This document shows positions 48,141 through 56,722 of a stretch of 64,000 nt of DNA, piece by piece. Each line of letters starts with the position of its first letter. Position 1 is the first letter of the stretch. The notes beneath the pieces are model-generated. The model saw only the letters and a list, made by a program, of their open reading frames with translations. It made no database searches and was not told where the DNA came from. The translations under genes were made by a program, and so were the position numbers. Source of the stretch: Roseateles sp. (GTDB lineage: Bacteria > Pseudomonadota > Gammaproteobacteria > Burkholderiales > Burkholderiaceae_C); assembly GCF_019237615.1 (NCBI RefSeq), contig NZ_JAFAGT010000048.1, positions 1 through 64,000 of the forward strand, written 5' to 3'.

Positions 48141-48707
48141 ATGAGCATCAAGAGCGACAAGTGGATACGCCGCATGGCGGAGCAGCACGGCATGATCGAG
48201 CCCTTTGAGCCCGGCCAGATCCGTGAGCGCGACGGTCGCAGGATCGTCAGCTACGGCACCAGCAGCTACGGCTACGACATCCGCTGCGCGCCCGAGTTCA
48301 AGGTCTTCACCAACATCCACTCCACGGTGGTGGACCCAAAGAATTTCGACGAGAACAGCTTCGTCGACGTCAACAAGGACGTCTGCATCATCCCGCCCAA
48401 CAGCTTCGCGCTGGCGCGCACGGTGGAGTACTTCCGCATCCCGCGCAACGTGCTGACGGTGTGCCTGGGCAAGAGCACCTATGCCCGCTGCGGCATCATC
48501 GTCAACGTGACGCCCTTTGAGCCCGAGTGGGAAGGTTATGTGACGCTGGAGTTCAGCAACACCACGCCGCTGCCGGCCAAGATATACGCTGGCGAGGGCT
48601 GCGCCCAGGTGCTGTTCTTCGAGAGCGACGAGGTCTGCGAGACCAGCTACAAGGACCGCGGCGGCAAGTACCAGGGACAGGTGGGGGTGACGCTGCCCAA
48701 GGCCTGA
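48141..48707 (+). CDS. dcd: dCTP deaminase
   Basis: 188-residue homotrimeric enzyme converting dCTP to dUTP for thymidylate synthesis. Characteristic segments are the N-terminal [68 protein letters not shown] and the C-terminal [16 protein letters not shown] preceded by GGAACGACGAG. It follows the binding protein by 14 bases, but the functional link is not obvious. Confidence 0.97.
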   Translation: MSIKSDKWIRRMAEQHGMIEPFEPGQIRERDGRRIVSYGTSSYGYDIRCAPEFKVFTNIHSTVVDPKNFDENSFVDVNKDVCIIPPNSFALARTVEYFRIPRNVLTVCLGKSTYARCGIIVNVTPFEPEWEGYVTLEFSNTTPLPAKIYAGEGCAQVLFFESDEVCETSYKDRGGKYQGQVGVTLPKA

Positions 48708-48806
48708 GCGGGCCTCGGGGCTTTCTCGGCCCCTGGCTTCTCGCACGCCTAGGGATGCCGGTGTGCGGGTTACGCTTGCGGTTTCGCCTTTTCGCCGAAC
48801 CGCCTC

Positions 48807-50984
48807 ATGAATCGTCCTTCCCTCTCGCTGCTGGCCGCCGCTGCGCTGGCCGTGACCGCCGCCCATGCCGACGAAGGCATGTGGATGCCCAAGCAACTGC
48901 CACAGATCGCCAAGCCCCTGAAGGCGGGTGGCCTGGCCATGGACCCGGCCAAGCTCAAGGAACTGACCGACTTCCCGATGGGGGCCGTCGTGTCGCTGGG
49001 CGGTTGCACGGCCAGCTTCGTGTCGCCGCAGGGCCTGGTCGTCACCAACCATCACTGCGCCTACGGCAGCATCCAGTACAACTCCAAGCCTGACCGCGAC
49101 CTGCTGAAGAACGGCTTCTATGCGACGACGCTGGCCGACGAGCTGCCCGCGGCGCCGGGCAGTCGCATCTACGTCACCGTCGACATGAAGGACGTCAGCG
49201 CCGACATCCTGAACGACAAGACCCGCGCGCTGACCGGCAAGGCCCGCACCGACGCCATAGAGGCCACCGAGAAGCAGCTCGTGGCCGCCTGCGAGGCCGA
49301 CCAGGGCCACCGCTGCAACGTCTACGCCTTCTTCGGCGGCCTGCAGTACCAACTCATCAAGCAGCTTGAGATCCGCGACGTGCGCCTGGTGCATGCGCCC
49401 GCCACCGGCGTGGGCCTGTTCGGCGGCGACGCCGACAACTGGGTCTGGCCGCGCCACACCGGCGACTACAGCTTCTACCGCGCCTACGTCGGCCCGGACG
49501 GCAAACCGGCCGATTTCAGCAAGGACAACAAGCCCTACGTCCCCAAGCACCACCTGAAGATGGCGAGCAGTCCGCTGAACGACAGCGACTTCGTCATGGT
49601 GGCCGGCTACCCGGGCCGCACCAACCGCCATCGCCTGCCCACCGAGGTGGACTTCGCTTTCGGCTTCGACCAGCCCTCCAAGATCAAGGCCTACGGAGAG
49701 TCCATCGACCTGATCAAGGCCGAGACGGCCGGTCGCCGGGAAGGCGAGATCAAGATGGCCGCCCGCATGCAGGGGCTGCAGAACACCTTCAAGAACTATT
49801 CCGGCCAGCAGCAGAGCTACGAGGGCAGCGACATCCTGGCCCGCAAGACGGCCGAGTTCGACAAGCTCAAGGCCTGGGTCAACGCCGACGCCAAGCGCAA
49901 GGAGCGCTATGGCGCCGACATCGCCGCGGCGGAGAGCCTGATCGCCGAGCGCCAGGCCACCGTGCGCGCCGAGTACCTGATGGGCTACATGTCGCCCGCG
50001 CTGCTGAACTCGGCCCGCCAGCTGTACGAGGTGGCGCATGAGCGCGCCAAGCCCGACGCCGAGCGCAAGAGCGGCTTCCAGGAGCGTGACCTGCCGCGCC
50101 TGCGCGCGGGCCAGCAGTCGCTGGACCGCCGCTACGACGAGCAGACCGACAAGCGCCTGGTGGCCCATTTCCTGGCCCAGTATCTGGCCCAGCCGGTCAA
50201 TACGCTGAATGCCGCCTGGCTGGATGCGCTGGGCCTGAAGGCCGGCCAGGACGAGGCCGCCATCCGCACCCGCCTGGACGCCGTCTATGCCGGCAGCAAG
50301 CTGTCCGACACGCCCACGCGCCTGGCCTGGCTGGGCAAGGAGGCGGCCGCGTTCAAGGCCAGCGACGACGCCTTCATCAAGCTGGCCGTGGCGCTGCATG
50401 CGGACGACGAGCGCCGCGAGGACCGCGACAGGGAACTGGCTGGCCGGCTGCAGAAGGCCTACGCCGGCGTTCAACAGGCCATGATCGACTACCACGCCAG
50501 CCGCGGCGAGGCCGTCTACCCCGATGCCAACAGCACGCTGCGCATCAGCTTCGGCAAGGTGCAGGGCCGCACGCCCGGCAGCGATGGCAGCAACTGGACG
50601 GCGTTCACGACGCTGCGCGGCATCGTCGCCAAGCACCGTGGCCCGGACGAGGCGGGTGGCGAGTTCAACGCGCCGGCTGAGCAGCTCGCCGCAATCAAGG
50701 CACGCAACTTCGGCAAGTACTACGTCAAGTCGCTGGACTCGGTGCCCGTGAACTTCCTGTCCACGCTGGACACGACGGGCGGCAACTCCGGCTCGCCGGT
50801 GCTGAACAAGAACGCCGAGCTGGTGGGCCTGCTGTTCGACGGCACGCTGGACGCCGTCATCTCGGACTGGGACTTCAACTCCAAGATGGTCCGCAGCATC
50901 TGCCTGGATGCGCGCTACATGCTGTGGCAGATGAGCACGGTCGACAAGACGACGCGCCTGCTGGAAGAAATGGGCGTCAAGTAA
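48807..50984 (+). CDS. S46-family dipeptidyl-peptidase (DPP7/DPP11-like)
   Basis: 725-residue exported serine exopeptidase releasing N-terminal dipeptides. Signal peptide MNRPSLSLLAAAALAVTAAHA. The mature N-terminus DEGMWMPKQLP is typical of S46. The catalytic His is in VVTNHHCAYGSIQ and the Ser in TTGGNSGSPVLNKNAELVGLLFDG. The helical insertion spans about residues 280-560. Substrate specificity (DPP7 versus DPP11) was not assigned. Together with the peptide-binding protein and amidohydrolase upstream it suggests peptide scavenging. Confidence 0.93.
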   Translation: MNRPSLSLLAAAALAVTAAHADEGMWMPKQLPQIAKPLKAGGLAMDPAKLKELTDFPMGAVVSLGGCTASFVSPQGLVVTNHHCAYGSIQYNSKPDRDLLKNGFYATTLADELPAAPGSRIYVTVDMKDVSADILNDKTRALTGKARTDAIEATEKQLVAACEADQGHRCNVYAFFGGLQYQLIKQLEIRDVRLVHAPATGVGLFGGDADNWVWPRHTGDYSFYRAYVGPDGKPADFSKDNKPYVPKHHLKMASSPLNDSDFVMVAGYPGRTNRHRLPTEVDFAFGFDQPSKIKAYGESIDLIKAETAGRREGEIKMAARMQGLQNTFKNYSGQQQSYEGSDILARKTAEFDKLKAWVNADAKRKERYGADIAAAESLIAERQATVRAEYLMGYMSPALLNSARQLYEVAHERAKPDAERKSGFQERDLPRLRAGQQSLDRRYDEQTDKRLVAHFLAQYLAQPVNTLNAAWLDALGLKAGQDEAAIRTRLDAVYAGSKLSDTPTRLAWLGKEAAAFKASDDAFIKLAVALHADDERREDRDRELAGRLQKAYAGVQQAMIDYHASRGEAVYPDANSTLRISFGKVQGRTPGSDGSNWTAFTTLRGIVAKHRGPDEAGGEFNAPAEQLAAIKARNFGKYYVKSLDSVPVNFLSTLDTTGGNSGSPVLNKNAELVGLLFDGTLDAVISDWDFNSKMVRSICLDARYMLWQMSTVDKTTRLLEEMGVK

Positions 50985-51040
50985 GGCGCTGCGCCCCGTG
51001 CAAAACCGGTTTCGCGGGGCCGGTTTTCACGTGCAGCGCC
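50985..51040. terminator. Bidirectional terminator between S46 peptidase and YceI
   Basis: Nested inverted repeats: outer GGCGCTGC / GCAGCGCC (50985-50992 and 51033-51040) and inner AAAACCGG / CCGGTTTT (51002-51009 and 51020-51027). Either strand ends the inner stem in a T-run, so it can serve both converging genes. Confidence 0.8.
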
Positions 51041-51044
51041 GGCC

Positions 51045-51617
51045 TCACTCCTTGGCGATGGCTTCCACCTGGATGCGCAGGCCCACGTCCATCTTGAAGC
51101 CGTAGTCCTTGCCCGCAGTGAGGCCGAAGTCCTCGCGGTTGAACGTGCCCGATGCGTCGGCGCCGCACCAGTCCCGCTTGAGCAGGGGATGCGGCATGCA
51201 CTTGAGCTGATGGATGGCCAGCGTCATCGGCTTGCTGCGGCCGTTCAGTGTCAGCTCGCCCACCAGCCGGTTCGGAACGCCGCCGCTCACGCCGTCGAAG
51301 CGGCCCGTGAAGCGGGCACTGGCCGGGTTCTGGCCCAGGTTGAAGAAATCCTTGCCCCGGGCCCAGGCATTCATTGCGTCCAGGCCGAAGTCGATGCTGG
51401 CCAGGTCCATGGTCACCTCCACGCTGCCAGTGCCGTCGGCCTTGTCGTAGACGATGCGGCCGGCGCTCTTGTTGAGCTTGCCGCGCCAGTACGACAGGCC
51501 CATGTGGTCGGCCTCGAAGCTGGGGTAGGTGTGCGTCGGGTCGATCTCGTAGCCGACGGGCGCGCCCTGGGCGAAAGCGGTGGCGAGCAGGGCGGGGATC
51601 AGCGACAGATGCTTCAT
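51045..51617 (-). CDS. YceI-family periplasmic isoprenoid-binding protein
   Basis: 190-residue exported protein with signal peptide MKHLSLIPALLATAFAQGA. The YceI lipocalin-like barrel is recognisable from YEIDPTHTYPSFEADHMGLSYWRGKLNKSAG, VEVTMDLASIDFG and FNREDFGLTAGKDYGFKMDV. Members bind polyprenyl or other amphiphiles in the periplasm. The ATG at 51617 is preceded by a GGAG site and places the signal peptide at the N-terminus. Confidence 0.92.
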   Translation of the reverse strand: MKHLSLIPALLATAFAQGAPVGYEIDPTHTYPSFEADHMGLSYWRGKLNKSAGRIVYDKADGTGSVEVTMDLASIDFGLDAMNAWARGKDFFNLGQNPASARFTGRFDGVSGGVPNRLVGELTLNGRSKPMTLAIHQLKCMPHPLLKRDWCGADASGTFNREDFGLTAGKDYGFKMDVGLRIQVEAIAKE

Positions 51618-51723
51618 TGGGGCTCCTTGGAATCGGGTTTGAAGAGGAGGGGGGCGGTTGCCTGACACTACGACGAAGCGCGCGCCGCGAATTCGACAGG
51701 CGCCCGGAACCTTGCATGCAGAC

Positions 51724-53037
51724 ATGATCGCCCGTTGCCTCCTCACCCTGCTCGCGCTGACCCTGGCAGCCTGTGCGCCGCTGACCCCGCAGAAACCCGC
51801 CGAGAAACGCTACGCCGCCGCCGAACTGCTGGCGCTGCGGCCAGCGGACTTCAGCTGGCCGGCCGCGTCGACCGATGGCGAGCGCGCGCTGCGCGAGGCC
51901 GCGCTGGCCGACATCCGTGCCCGCATCGCACTGCCGCCCGGAGCCGAGCGCGATGCGGCCCTGCCGCGCCTGTTCGAGGCGGTGGCCCAGTACAACCTGG
52001 AGATCGACACCGCGCGGCCGCTGCTGCTCGAGGCGCTGCCGACGCTGGGCGGCCGCGACCCCGAGACCCAGCGCGCACTGCTGACCGCCGCGCACATGCT
52101 CTATCCGGTGGAGGCGGCGCCGCTGATCTGGCCGCTGCTGCCGCAGCTGACAGCCAGCAAGCCCTTTGCCATCGCAGCTTACACGCTCCTGCAGGCCGAT
52201 GCGGGCGCCGCGCCGCGGCTGCGCCTGCTGCTGCCCCAGCAGTTCCCGGGTTGGGCCGACGATGCGCGGTTGAGCGCGCTGATGCAGCGCCTGAACCCCG
52301 GCGTGGACGCGCCGCCGCCGCTGCCCGAGCTGCTGGCCGCTCCATTGAGGCCAGGCTTTCCCGCCCTCATCAGCCTGCAGCGGCCGGGCCGCCGGCAGAT
52401 GGGCCTGGTGCTGGTGCGCGACGCAGATGGCCGCTTCGTACGTGACGCTGCCGGCCAGCTCTTCGCCTCGCCCCAGCTCGCGCTCGCGCGTACCGGCCTG
52501 CCGGGTACCCTCACCAACGGCAATACGCCGCAAGGCCTGTTCACCATCGTCGGCGCCGGCACGGCCACCAACCCCAATATCGGCCCTACGCCCTATCTGC
52601 ACAGCAAGCTGCCCATCGAGGCGACGCCTGCCGAGTTCGAGCATGGCGATGCGGCCGGCGACTGGAGCGAGGCCGCCTACGAGAGCTTCCTGCCGCCCAG
52701 CTGGCGCGGCGCTGCAAGCATCAAGGAAGCCTGGCTGGCTGGCCGCGCCGGCCGCGACGAGCTGCTGGTCCACGGCACGACCCTCAACCCGGCCTACTAC
52801 GCCGGCGCCAGCTACTTCCCTGGCACGCCGCAGCAGGGCTGCATGATTTCCGGCGAGGACTGGGACCCGGCCAGCGGGCGCCTCGTGGCCAGCCGCCAGC
52901 TCACGCTGGCCCAGACCTATGCCGCGGCCGGCCGGCGCGACGACCTGGCAGGCTATCTGATCGTCGTCGAGCTGCCCGGTGAGGGCGCGGTGACGGTGGC
53001 CGAGGCGCTTGCGCTGGTCACGGCGGCCGGGCGTTGA
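51724..53037 (+). CDS. Lipoprotein with L,D-transpeptidase-like C-terminal motif
   Basis: 437-residue exported protein. Signal peptide with lipobox (TLALTLAACAPL, Cys near residue 16). The N-terminal half (about 25-230) is helical, TPR-like. The C-terminal half contains GTLTNGNTPQGLFTIVGAG and LVHGTTLNPAYY followed by PQQGCMISGEDWD. This His...Gly-Cys arrangement resembles the YkuD L,D-transpeptidase active site (H...S/T-x-G-C), but the canonical Arg/Asn after Cys is missing. A divergent peptidoglycan cross-linker is possible but unproven. The next gene starts 13 bases downstream. Confidence 0.78.
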   Translation: MIARCLLTLLALTLAACAPLTPQKPAEKRYAAAELLALRPADFSWPAASTDGERALREAALADIRARIALPPGAERDAALPRLFEAVAQYNLEIDTARPLLLEALPTLGGRDPETQRALLTAAHMLYPVEAAPLIWPLLPQLTASKPFAIAAYTLLQADAGAAPRLRLLLPQQFPGWADDARLSALMQRLNPGVDAPPPLPELLAAPLRPGFPALISLQRPGRRQMGLVLVRDADGRFVRDAAGQLFASPQLALARTGLPGTLTNGNTPQGLFTIVGAGTATNPNIGPTPYLHSKLPIEATPAEFEHGDAAGDWSEAAYESFLPPSWRGAASIKEAWLAGRAGRDELLVHGTTLNPAYYAGASYFPGTPQQGCMISGEDWDPASGRLVASRQLTLAQTYAAAGRRDDLAGYLIVVELPGEGAVTVAEALALVTAAGR

Positions 53038-53050
53038 GGCAGCGGGCGCC

Positions 53051-53596
53051 ATGAGCATCCGTTTCGTCGCCGTTCTCCTTGCGGCCCTGGCCCTCCAGGC
53101 CCGGGCTGCCGACGCGGCCCTCGTGCCCAGTGCCGACGGCCAGGAACTGCTGGACGCAGCCAACGGCCGCGCCTGGTCGCGCTGCGTCGAGGGCATGCGC
53201 TGGGACGGCCGCAGCTGCCAGGGCAAGCCGGCGCTGTTCACGCATGCCGAGGCGCTGGCGATGGCCCGCGCGCGCAGCGAGGCCGAGGGGCGCGCCTGGC
53301 GCGTGCCGCGCGTGCCCGAGCTCAGGCATTTCGGTGACCGCCTGGCGCATGCGCCGGCCGCGCTGGCCCCGGCCGGGCCCGCGGGCTGGCATTGGACGAG
53401 CTCCGCCCGCATCGACAGCGAGGCCGCCAATCCCTATGCCTACCGCAACGTGCAGCGCGGCGCGACCGGGACGCCCATAGACCAGCTGAGGGTGCAGGTG
53501 GGCTGGGCGGTGGACCCGCGCAACGGCGAGGCGCGCGGCGACATGCCGCGGCGCGAGCGGCTGCCGCTGCGCCTGGTGCGCGGCCTGGCGCCCTAG
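53051..53596 (+). CDS. Exported DUF1566-like protein
   Basis: 181 residues with signal peptide (FVAVLLAALALQARAADA). The mature part has the Lcl/DUF1566 pattern: conserved Trp/Cys (AWSRCVEGMRWDGRSCQGKPALFTHAEALA), RAWRVPRVPELRHF and GWHWTSSARID. Such domains are found in surface or secreted proteins with a lectin-like fold. The ATG at 53051 follows the lipoprotein gene by 13 bases, suggesting co-transcription. Confidence 0.75.
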   Translation: MSIRFVAVLLAALALQARAADAALVPSADGQELLDAANGRAWSRCVEGMRWDGRSCQGKPALFTHAEALAMARARSEAEGRAWRVPRVPELRHFGDRLAHAPAALAPAGPAGWHWTSSARIDSEAANPYAYRNVQRGATGTPIDQLRVQVGWAVDPRNGEARGDMPRRERLPLRLVRGLAP

Positions 53597-53729
53597 CGGC
53601 GTCCGTCCGCAACGGCCCAGGCCGCGTTTTCGCCGGATTGGCCCGCGTCGCCCACGGCCCGTCGCAAGGCCGTTGGCGCGCCGTGGCCGCCTTCCTAACC
53701 TGCAGGCCATCCCAGCACAGGAGGCGGCC

Positions 53730-54596
53730 ATGCTGCACATTCAAGACGTCGTCAAGACCTTCGGCCAGCACAACGCGGTGGATGGCGTATCGCTGCGGCT
53801 TGAGCCCGGCGTGGTCGGACTGATAGGCCACAACGGTGCGGGCAAGAGCACGCTGATGCAGATGCTGGCCACGCTGACGCGCCCCACCCGCGGTCGCATC
53901 CTGCTGGACGGGCAGGACATCGTCGCCAGGCCCGAGCTGATGCGCCAGCGCCTGGGCTATCTGCCGCAGGACTTCGGCGTCTATCCGCACCTCACCGCGT
54001 TCGAATTCCTGCAGTACTTCGCTGCCCTCAAGGGCGTGCGGGAGCGCCGGCGCCTGCACGAGGTGCTGGAACTGGTGAACCTGCACGAGCAGGCGCAGCG
54101 GCCGGCGGCTGGGTTCTCGGGCGGGATGCGCCAGCGCCTGGGCATCGCGCAGGCGCTGCTGGGCGATCCTGACGTGCTCATCGTCGACGAGCCCACCGCC
54201 GGCCTGGACCCCGAGGAGCGGCTGCGCCTGCGGCATCTGCTGGGCGACCTGGGGCGCCAGCGCCTCGTCATCGTGTCCACCCACATCGTCTCCGACGTCG
54301 AGAACATGGCGACCCGCCTGGCCATCCTGCGCCGGGGCCGCCTGGTGGCCTTCGAGACGCCGGACGCCTTGCTCGCGCGCGCCGCGGGCCAGGTCTGGAC
54401 GGCGCTGCTTGCGCCCGCCGCCTACGAGGCTCTGCGTGATCAGGTGCAGGTGCTGCAGGCCCAGCCCCAGGGCGATCGGGTGCAGGTACGCATGGCCCAT
54501 CCGTCGCGGCCCTGCGCCGGCGCCGAGCCGGCCCGCGCCAGCCTCGAGGAGGCGCTGATGGCGCAACGCTATGCCGACGCGCGGGTGGCGGCATGA
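53730..54596 (+). CDS. ABC transporter ATP-binding protein
   Basis: 288-residue ATPase of an ABC-2-type exporter. Walker A GHNGAGKSTL, Q-loop YLPQDFGVYPHLT, signature FSGGMRQRLGIA, Walker B LIVDEPTAGLDPEE and H-loop STHIVSDVE are all present. A C-terminal extension (about 215-288) is typical of multidrug/antibiotic-type ATPases. The ATG at 53730 has a GGAGG site. Its stop overlaps the permease start (ATGA). A 133-base gap before it probably holds the promoter. Confidence 0.95.
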   Translation: MLHIQDVVKTFGQHNAVDGVSLRLEPGVVGLIGHNGAGKSTLMQMLATLTRPTRGRILLDGQDIVARPELMRQRLGYLPQDFGVYPHLTAFEFLQYFAALKGVRERRRLHEVLELVNLHEQAQRPAAGFSGGMRQRLGIAQALLGDPDVLIVDEPTAGLDPEERLRLRHLLGDLGRQRLVIVSTHIVSDVENMATRLAILRRGRLVAFETPDALLARAAGQVWTALLAPAAYEALRDQVQVLQAQPQGDRVQVRMAHPSRPCAGAEPARASLEEALMAQRYADARVAA

Positions 54597-56197
54597 ATTC
54601 GACGCTCTGCCAGGCCCTGGTGCTGAACGAATGGCGGCTGCGCAGCCGGCGCGTCAGCAGCCTCGTCATCCTGCTGGCCGTCGTGGCGCTGAGCTGGCTG
54701 ATGGTGCTGGACCCGCGCACCGGCCTGGCCATGATGGTCGTGGGCCGGCAGCGTCTCGCCTACGACAGCCAGGCGTTGGCCTTCGGTACCACCCTCATTG
54801 CTGCGCTGCTGTTCAGCCTGGCGGGCTTCTACCTTGCGCGCGGGCGCAGCCAGCAGGACTTGCGCTGCGGTACCGCCGCCGTGCTGGCCGCCACGCCCGT
54901 GACGAACGCGCAGCTCCTGGGCGCGCGCTGGCTGGGCGCCTTCGGCTTCCTGCTGTCGCTGGGCACGGTGGTGATGCTGACCATCTGGGTGCTGCAACTG
55001 GTGCGCGGCGAGGCGCCGCTGCAGCCCTTGCCCTATCTGCAGATGCTGCTGCTGGGCCTGGCGCCTGGCCTGATGCTGTGCGCCAGCCTGGCCGTTCTGG
55101 CTGATGCCTGGGCGCCGCTGATGGGCCGGCGCGGCGACCTGCTGTACTGGGGGTTGTGGATGCTGCAGTTCGCCTTCATCCCGGTGCTGCTGGGGCAGGG
55201 CGCCGTCGAGCTGAGTGGCTGGCAGGTTTTCGACGTCAATGGCGTGTCGCCGCTGCTCGTCGGCCTGAGCCAACTGCTTGACACGCGCCACGTCAGCGTC
55301 GGCGGCGGCCCCTTCGACGCCGCGCTGCCGGTGCTGCGGATGCCGGCCGGCCTGTGGAGCCGCGAGCTGGTGGCGCTGCGCCTGGGTTCCATGATGCTTG
55401 CCCTGCTGCCGCTGCTGCCCGCGGTGCTGCTGTTCCATCGCCATGCACCCGACCGCGTGAGGCCGCACGCGGCGGGCCGCCAGCGCGGCGCGGCGGCCCT
55501 GCGGTGGCTGCTGGGCCCGCTGCTGCGCCCCTGGAGCCGCGCGCTGGGCCAGCTGCTGGGGGCCGGTGCCCGGCTGCCCGGCGTGCCGGGCCGCTGGCTG
55601 GGCGACCTGGGCTTGCTGCTGCTCGGCCAGCCACTGGCGGCACTGGCGATGTTGGCCGGCGCGCTGGCCTGCGCCTTCGCGCCCGTGGCCGCGCTGCCGG
55701 GCCTGCTGGCGGCGACGCTGTGTGTCTGGGGCGTGGCGATTGCCGACATCGGCTCGCACGATCTGCAGAGCGGCACGCTGGCGCTGGCCTGCGCCGTGCC
55801 CGGCGGCGCGCGCGAGCGCGGCTGGCGCAAGGCCGTGGCGGCCTTGGGCCTGGGCCTGCTGCTGGCGCTGCCGGCGTTGCTGCGCCACGGCGTCGCCGCG
55901 CCGCCGGCCTGTGTGGCTGGCCTGCTCTTCCTCAGCACGGCAGCCACGCTGCTGGGCCGGCTGACCCAGGGGCCACGCAGCTTCCTGGCCTTGTTCCTGT
56001 TCGCGTTCTATCTGGGTCTGCAGAGGACCGGCGTGCCGGCACTGGACCTGCTGGGCCTGGCGGGTGACGCGAGCGTGGCCAGCGCGCTGGGCTATGCGGC
56101 GGCGGCGGTGGCGGGCTTGCTGGCCCTGCTGGTGCCGGACATGAGGCCATGGTCATGGCGCGGCGGCCCGAAACGGCGCAAGATGGGCGAACCATGA
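54593..56197 (+). CDS. ABC-2-type transporter permease
   Basis: 534-residue membrane protein with about 12 hydrophobic segments (for example VSSLVILLAVVALSWLMVL, ALAFGTTLIAALLFSLAGFYLA, LLLGLAPGLMLCASLAVLADAW). The early part has the cytoplasmic segment RCGTAAVLAATPVTNAQLLGARW, typical of ABC-2 permeases. It is translationally coupled to the ATPase upstream and to the small exported protein downstream. The cargo is unknown. Confidence 0.88.
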   Translation: MNSTLCQALVLNEWRLRSRRVSSLVILLAVVALSWLMVLDPRTGLAMMVVGRQRLAYDSQALAFGTTLIAALLFSLAGFYLARGRSQQDLRCGTAAVLAATPVTNAQLLGARWLGAFGFLLSLGTVVMLTIWVLQLVRGEAPLQPLPYLQMLLLGLAPGLMLCASLAVLADAWAPLMGRRGDLLYWGLWMLQFAFIPVLLGQGAVELSGWQVFDVNGVSPLLVGLSQLLDTRHVSVGGGPFDAALPVLRMPAGLWSRELVALRLGSMMLALLPLLPAVLLFHRHAPDRVRPHAAGRQRGAAALRWLLGPLLRPWSRALGQLLGAGARLPGVPGRWLGDLGLLLLGQPLAALAMLAGALACAFAPVAALPGLLAATLCVWGVAIADIGSHDLQSGTLALACAVPGGARERGWRKAVAALGLGLLLALPALLRHGVAAPPACVAGLLFLSTAATLLGRLTQGPRSFLALFLFAFYLGLQRTGVPALDLLGLAGDASVASALGYAAAAVAGLLALLVPDMRPWSWRGGPKRRKMGEP

Positions 56198-56718
56198 CCT
56201 CAGGTCTCACAGGCTGCCTTGCCCGGACGCTAGGCCCGTGCGGCTTGCTGTGCGCGCTGGCCGGCGGCGCCGCGCAGGCCCAGGAGCTGCCGGACTCGCC
56301 GGGCTGCCATGCGGCGCTCAAGGCGCTGAACGACGCGGAGGACGCCCTCATGGACAGCGCGGACGCCGCCCCGCCCGATGCACGGCGCCAGAGCCTGATC
56401 GCTGCACGCCTGCGGCCGCTGCGCCTGCGCGTGGCCGATGCCTGCCTGGGCGGGCTCACCACCTCGCCACCACCGTCCCAGCACACCTGGGTTGCGCCAG
56501 CCTTGCCGGCCCGGTCCGCTGACGTGCTCCCGCGCGTGACGATGCCCGCCCCCGTGACCGTGCCGATGCCGCGCGTCGAGGCACCCGTCACGGTCACGCA
56601 TTGCACGTCGGCCGCTTGCTTCAGCAGCGACGGCGCTACGCTGATCCGCGTCGGCCCGACGCTGGTCGGGCCGCGCGGGAGCTGCACGGTGCAGGGCGTC
56701 TTCGTGAACTGCCCGTGA
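56194..56718 (+). CDS. Small exported protein coupled to ABC-2 permease
   Basis: 174 residues. The start ATG at 56194 overlaps the permease stop (ATGA). Signal peptide (LCALAGGAAQAQ, cleavage near residue 30). The mature part is Pro/Val-rich (MPAPVTVPMPRVEAPVTV) with six Cys including CHAALKAL, CLGGL, THCTSAACF and a C-terminal CTVQGVFVNC. I recognise no family. The tight coupling suggests it works with the transporter as an accessory protein, but this is inference. Confidence 0.75.
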   Translation: MTSGLTGCLARTLGPCGLLCALAGGAAQAQELPDSPGCHAALKALNDAEDALMDSADAAPPDARRQSLIAARLRPLRLRVADACLGGLTTSPPPSQHTWVAPALPARSADVLPRVTMPAPVTVPMPRVEAPVTVTHCTSAACFSSDGATLIRVGPTLVGPRGSCTVQGVFVNCP

Positions 56719-56722
56719 CGGT

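Noticed and set aside
48716-48734. Terminator after dcd (GGGGC / GCCCC hairpin)
   Set aside because: Stem is only about five base pairs and is not followed by a T-run, so support is too weak.
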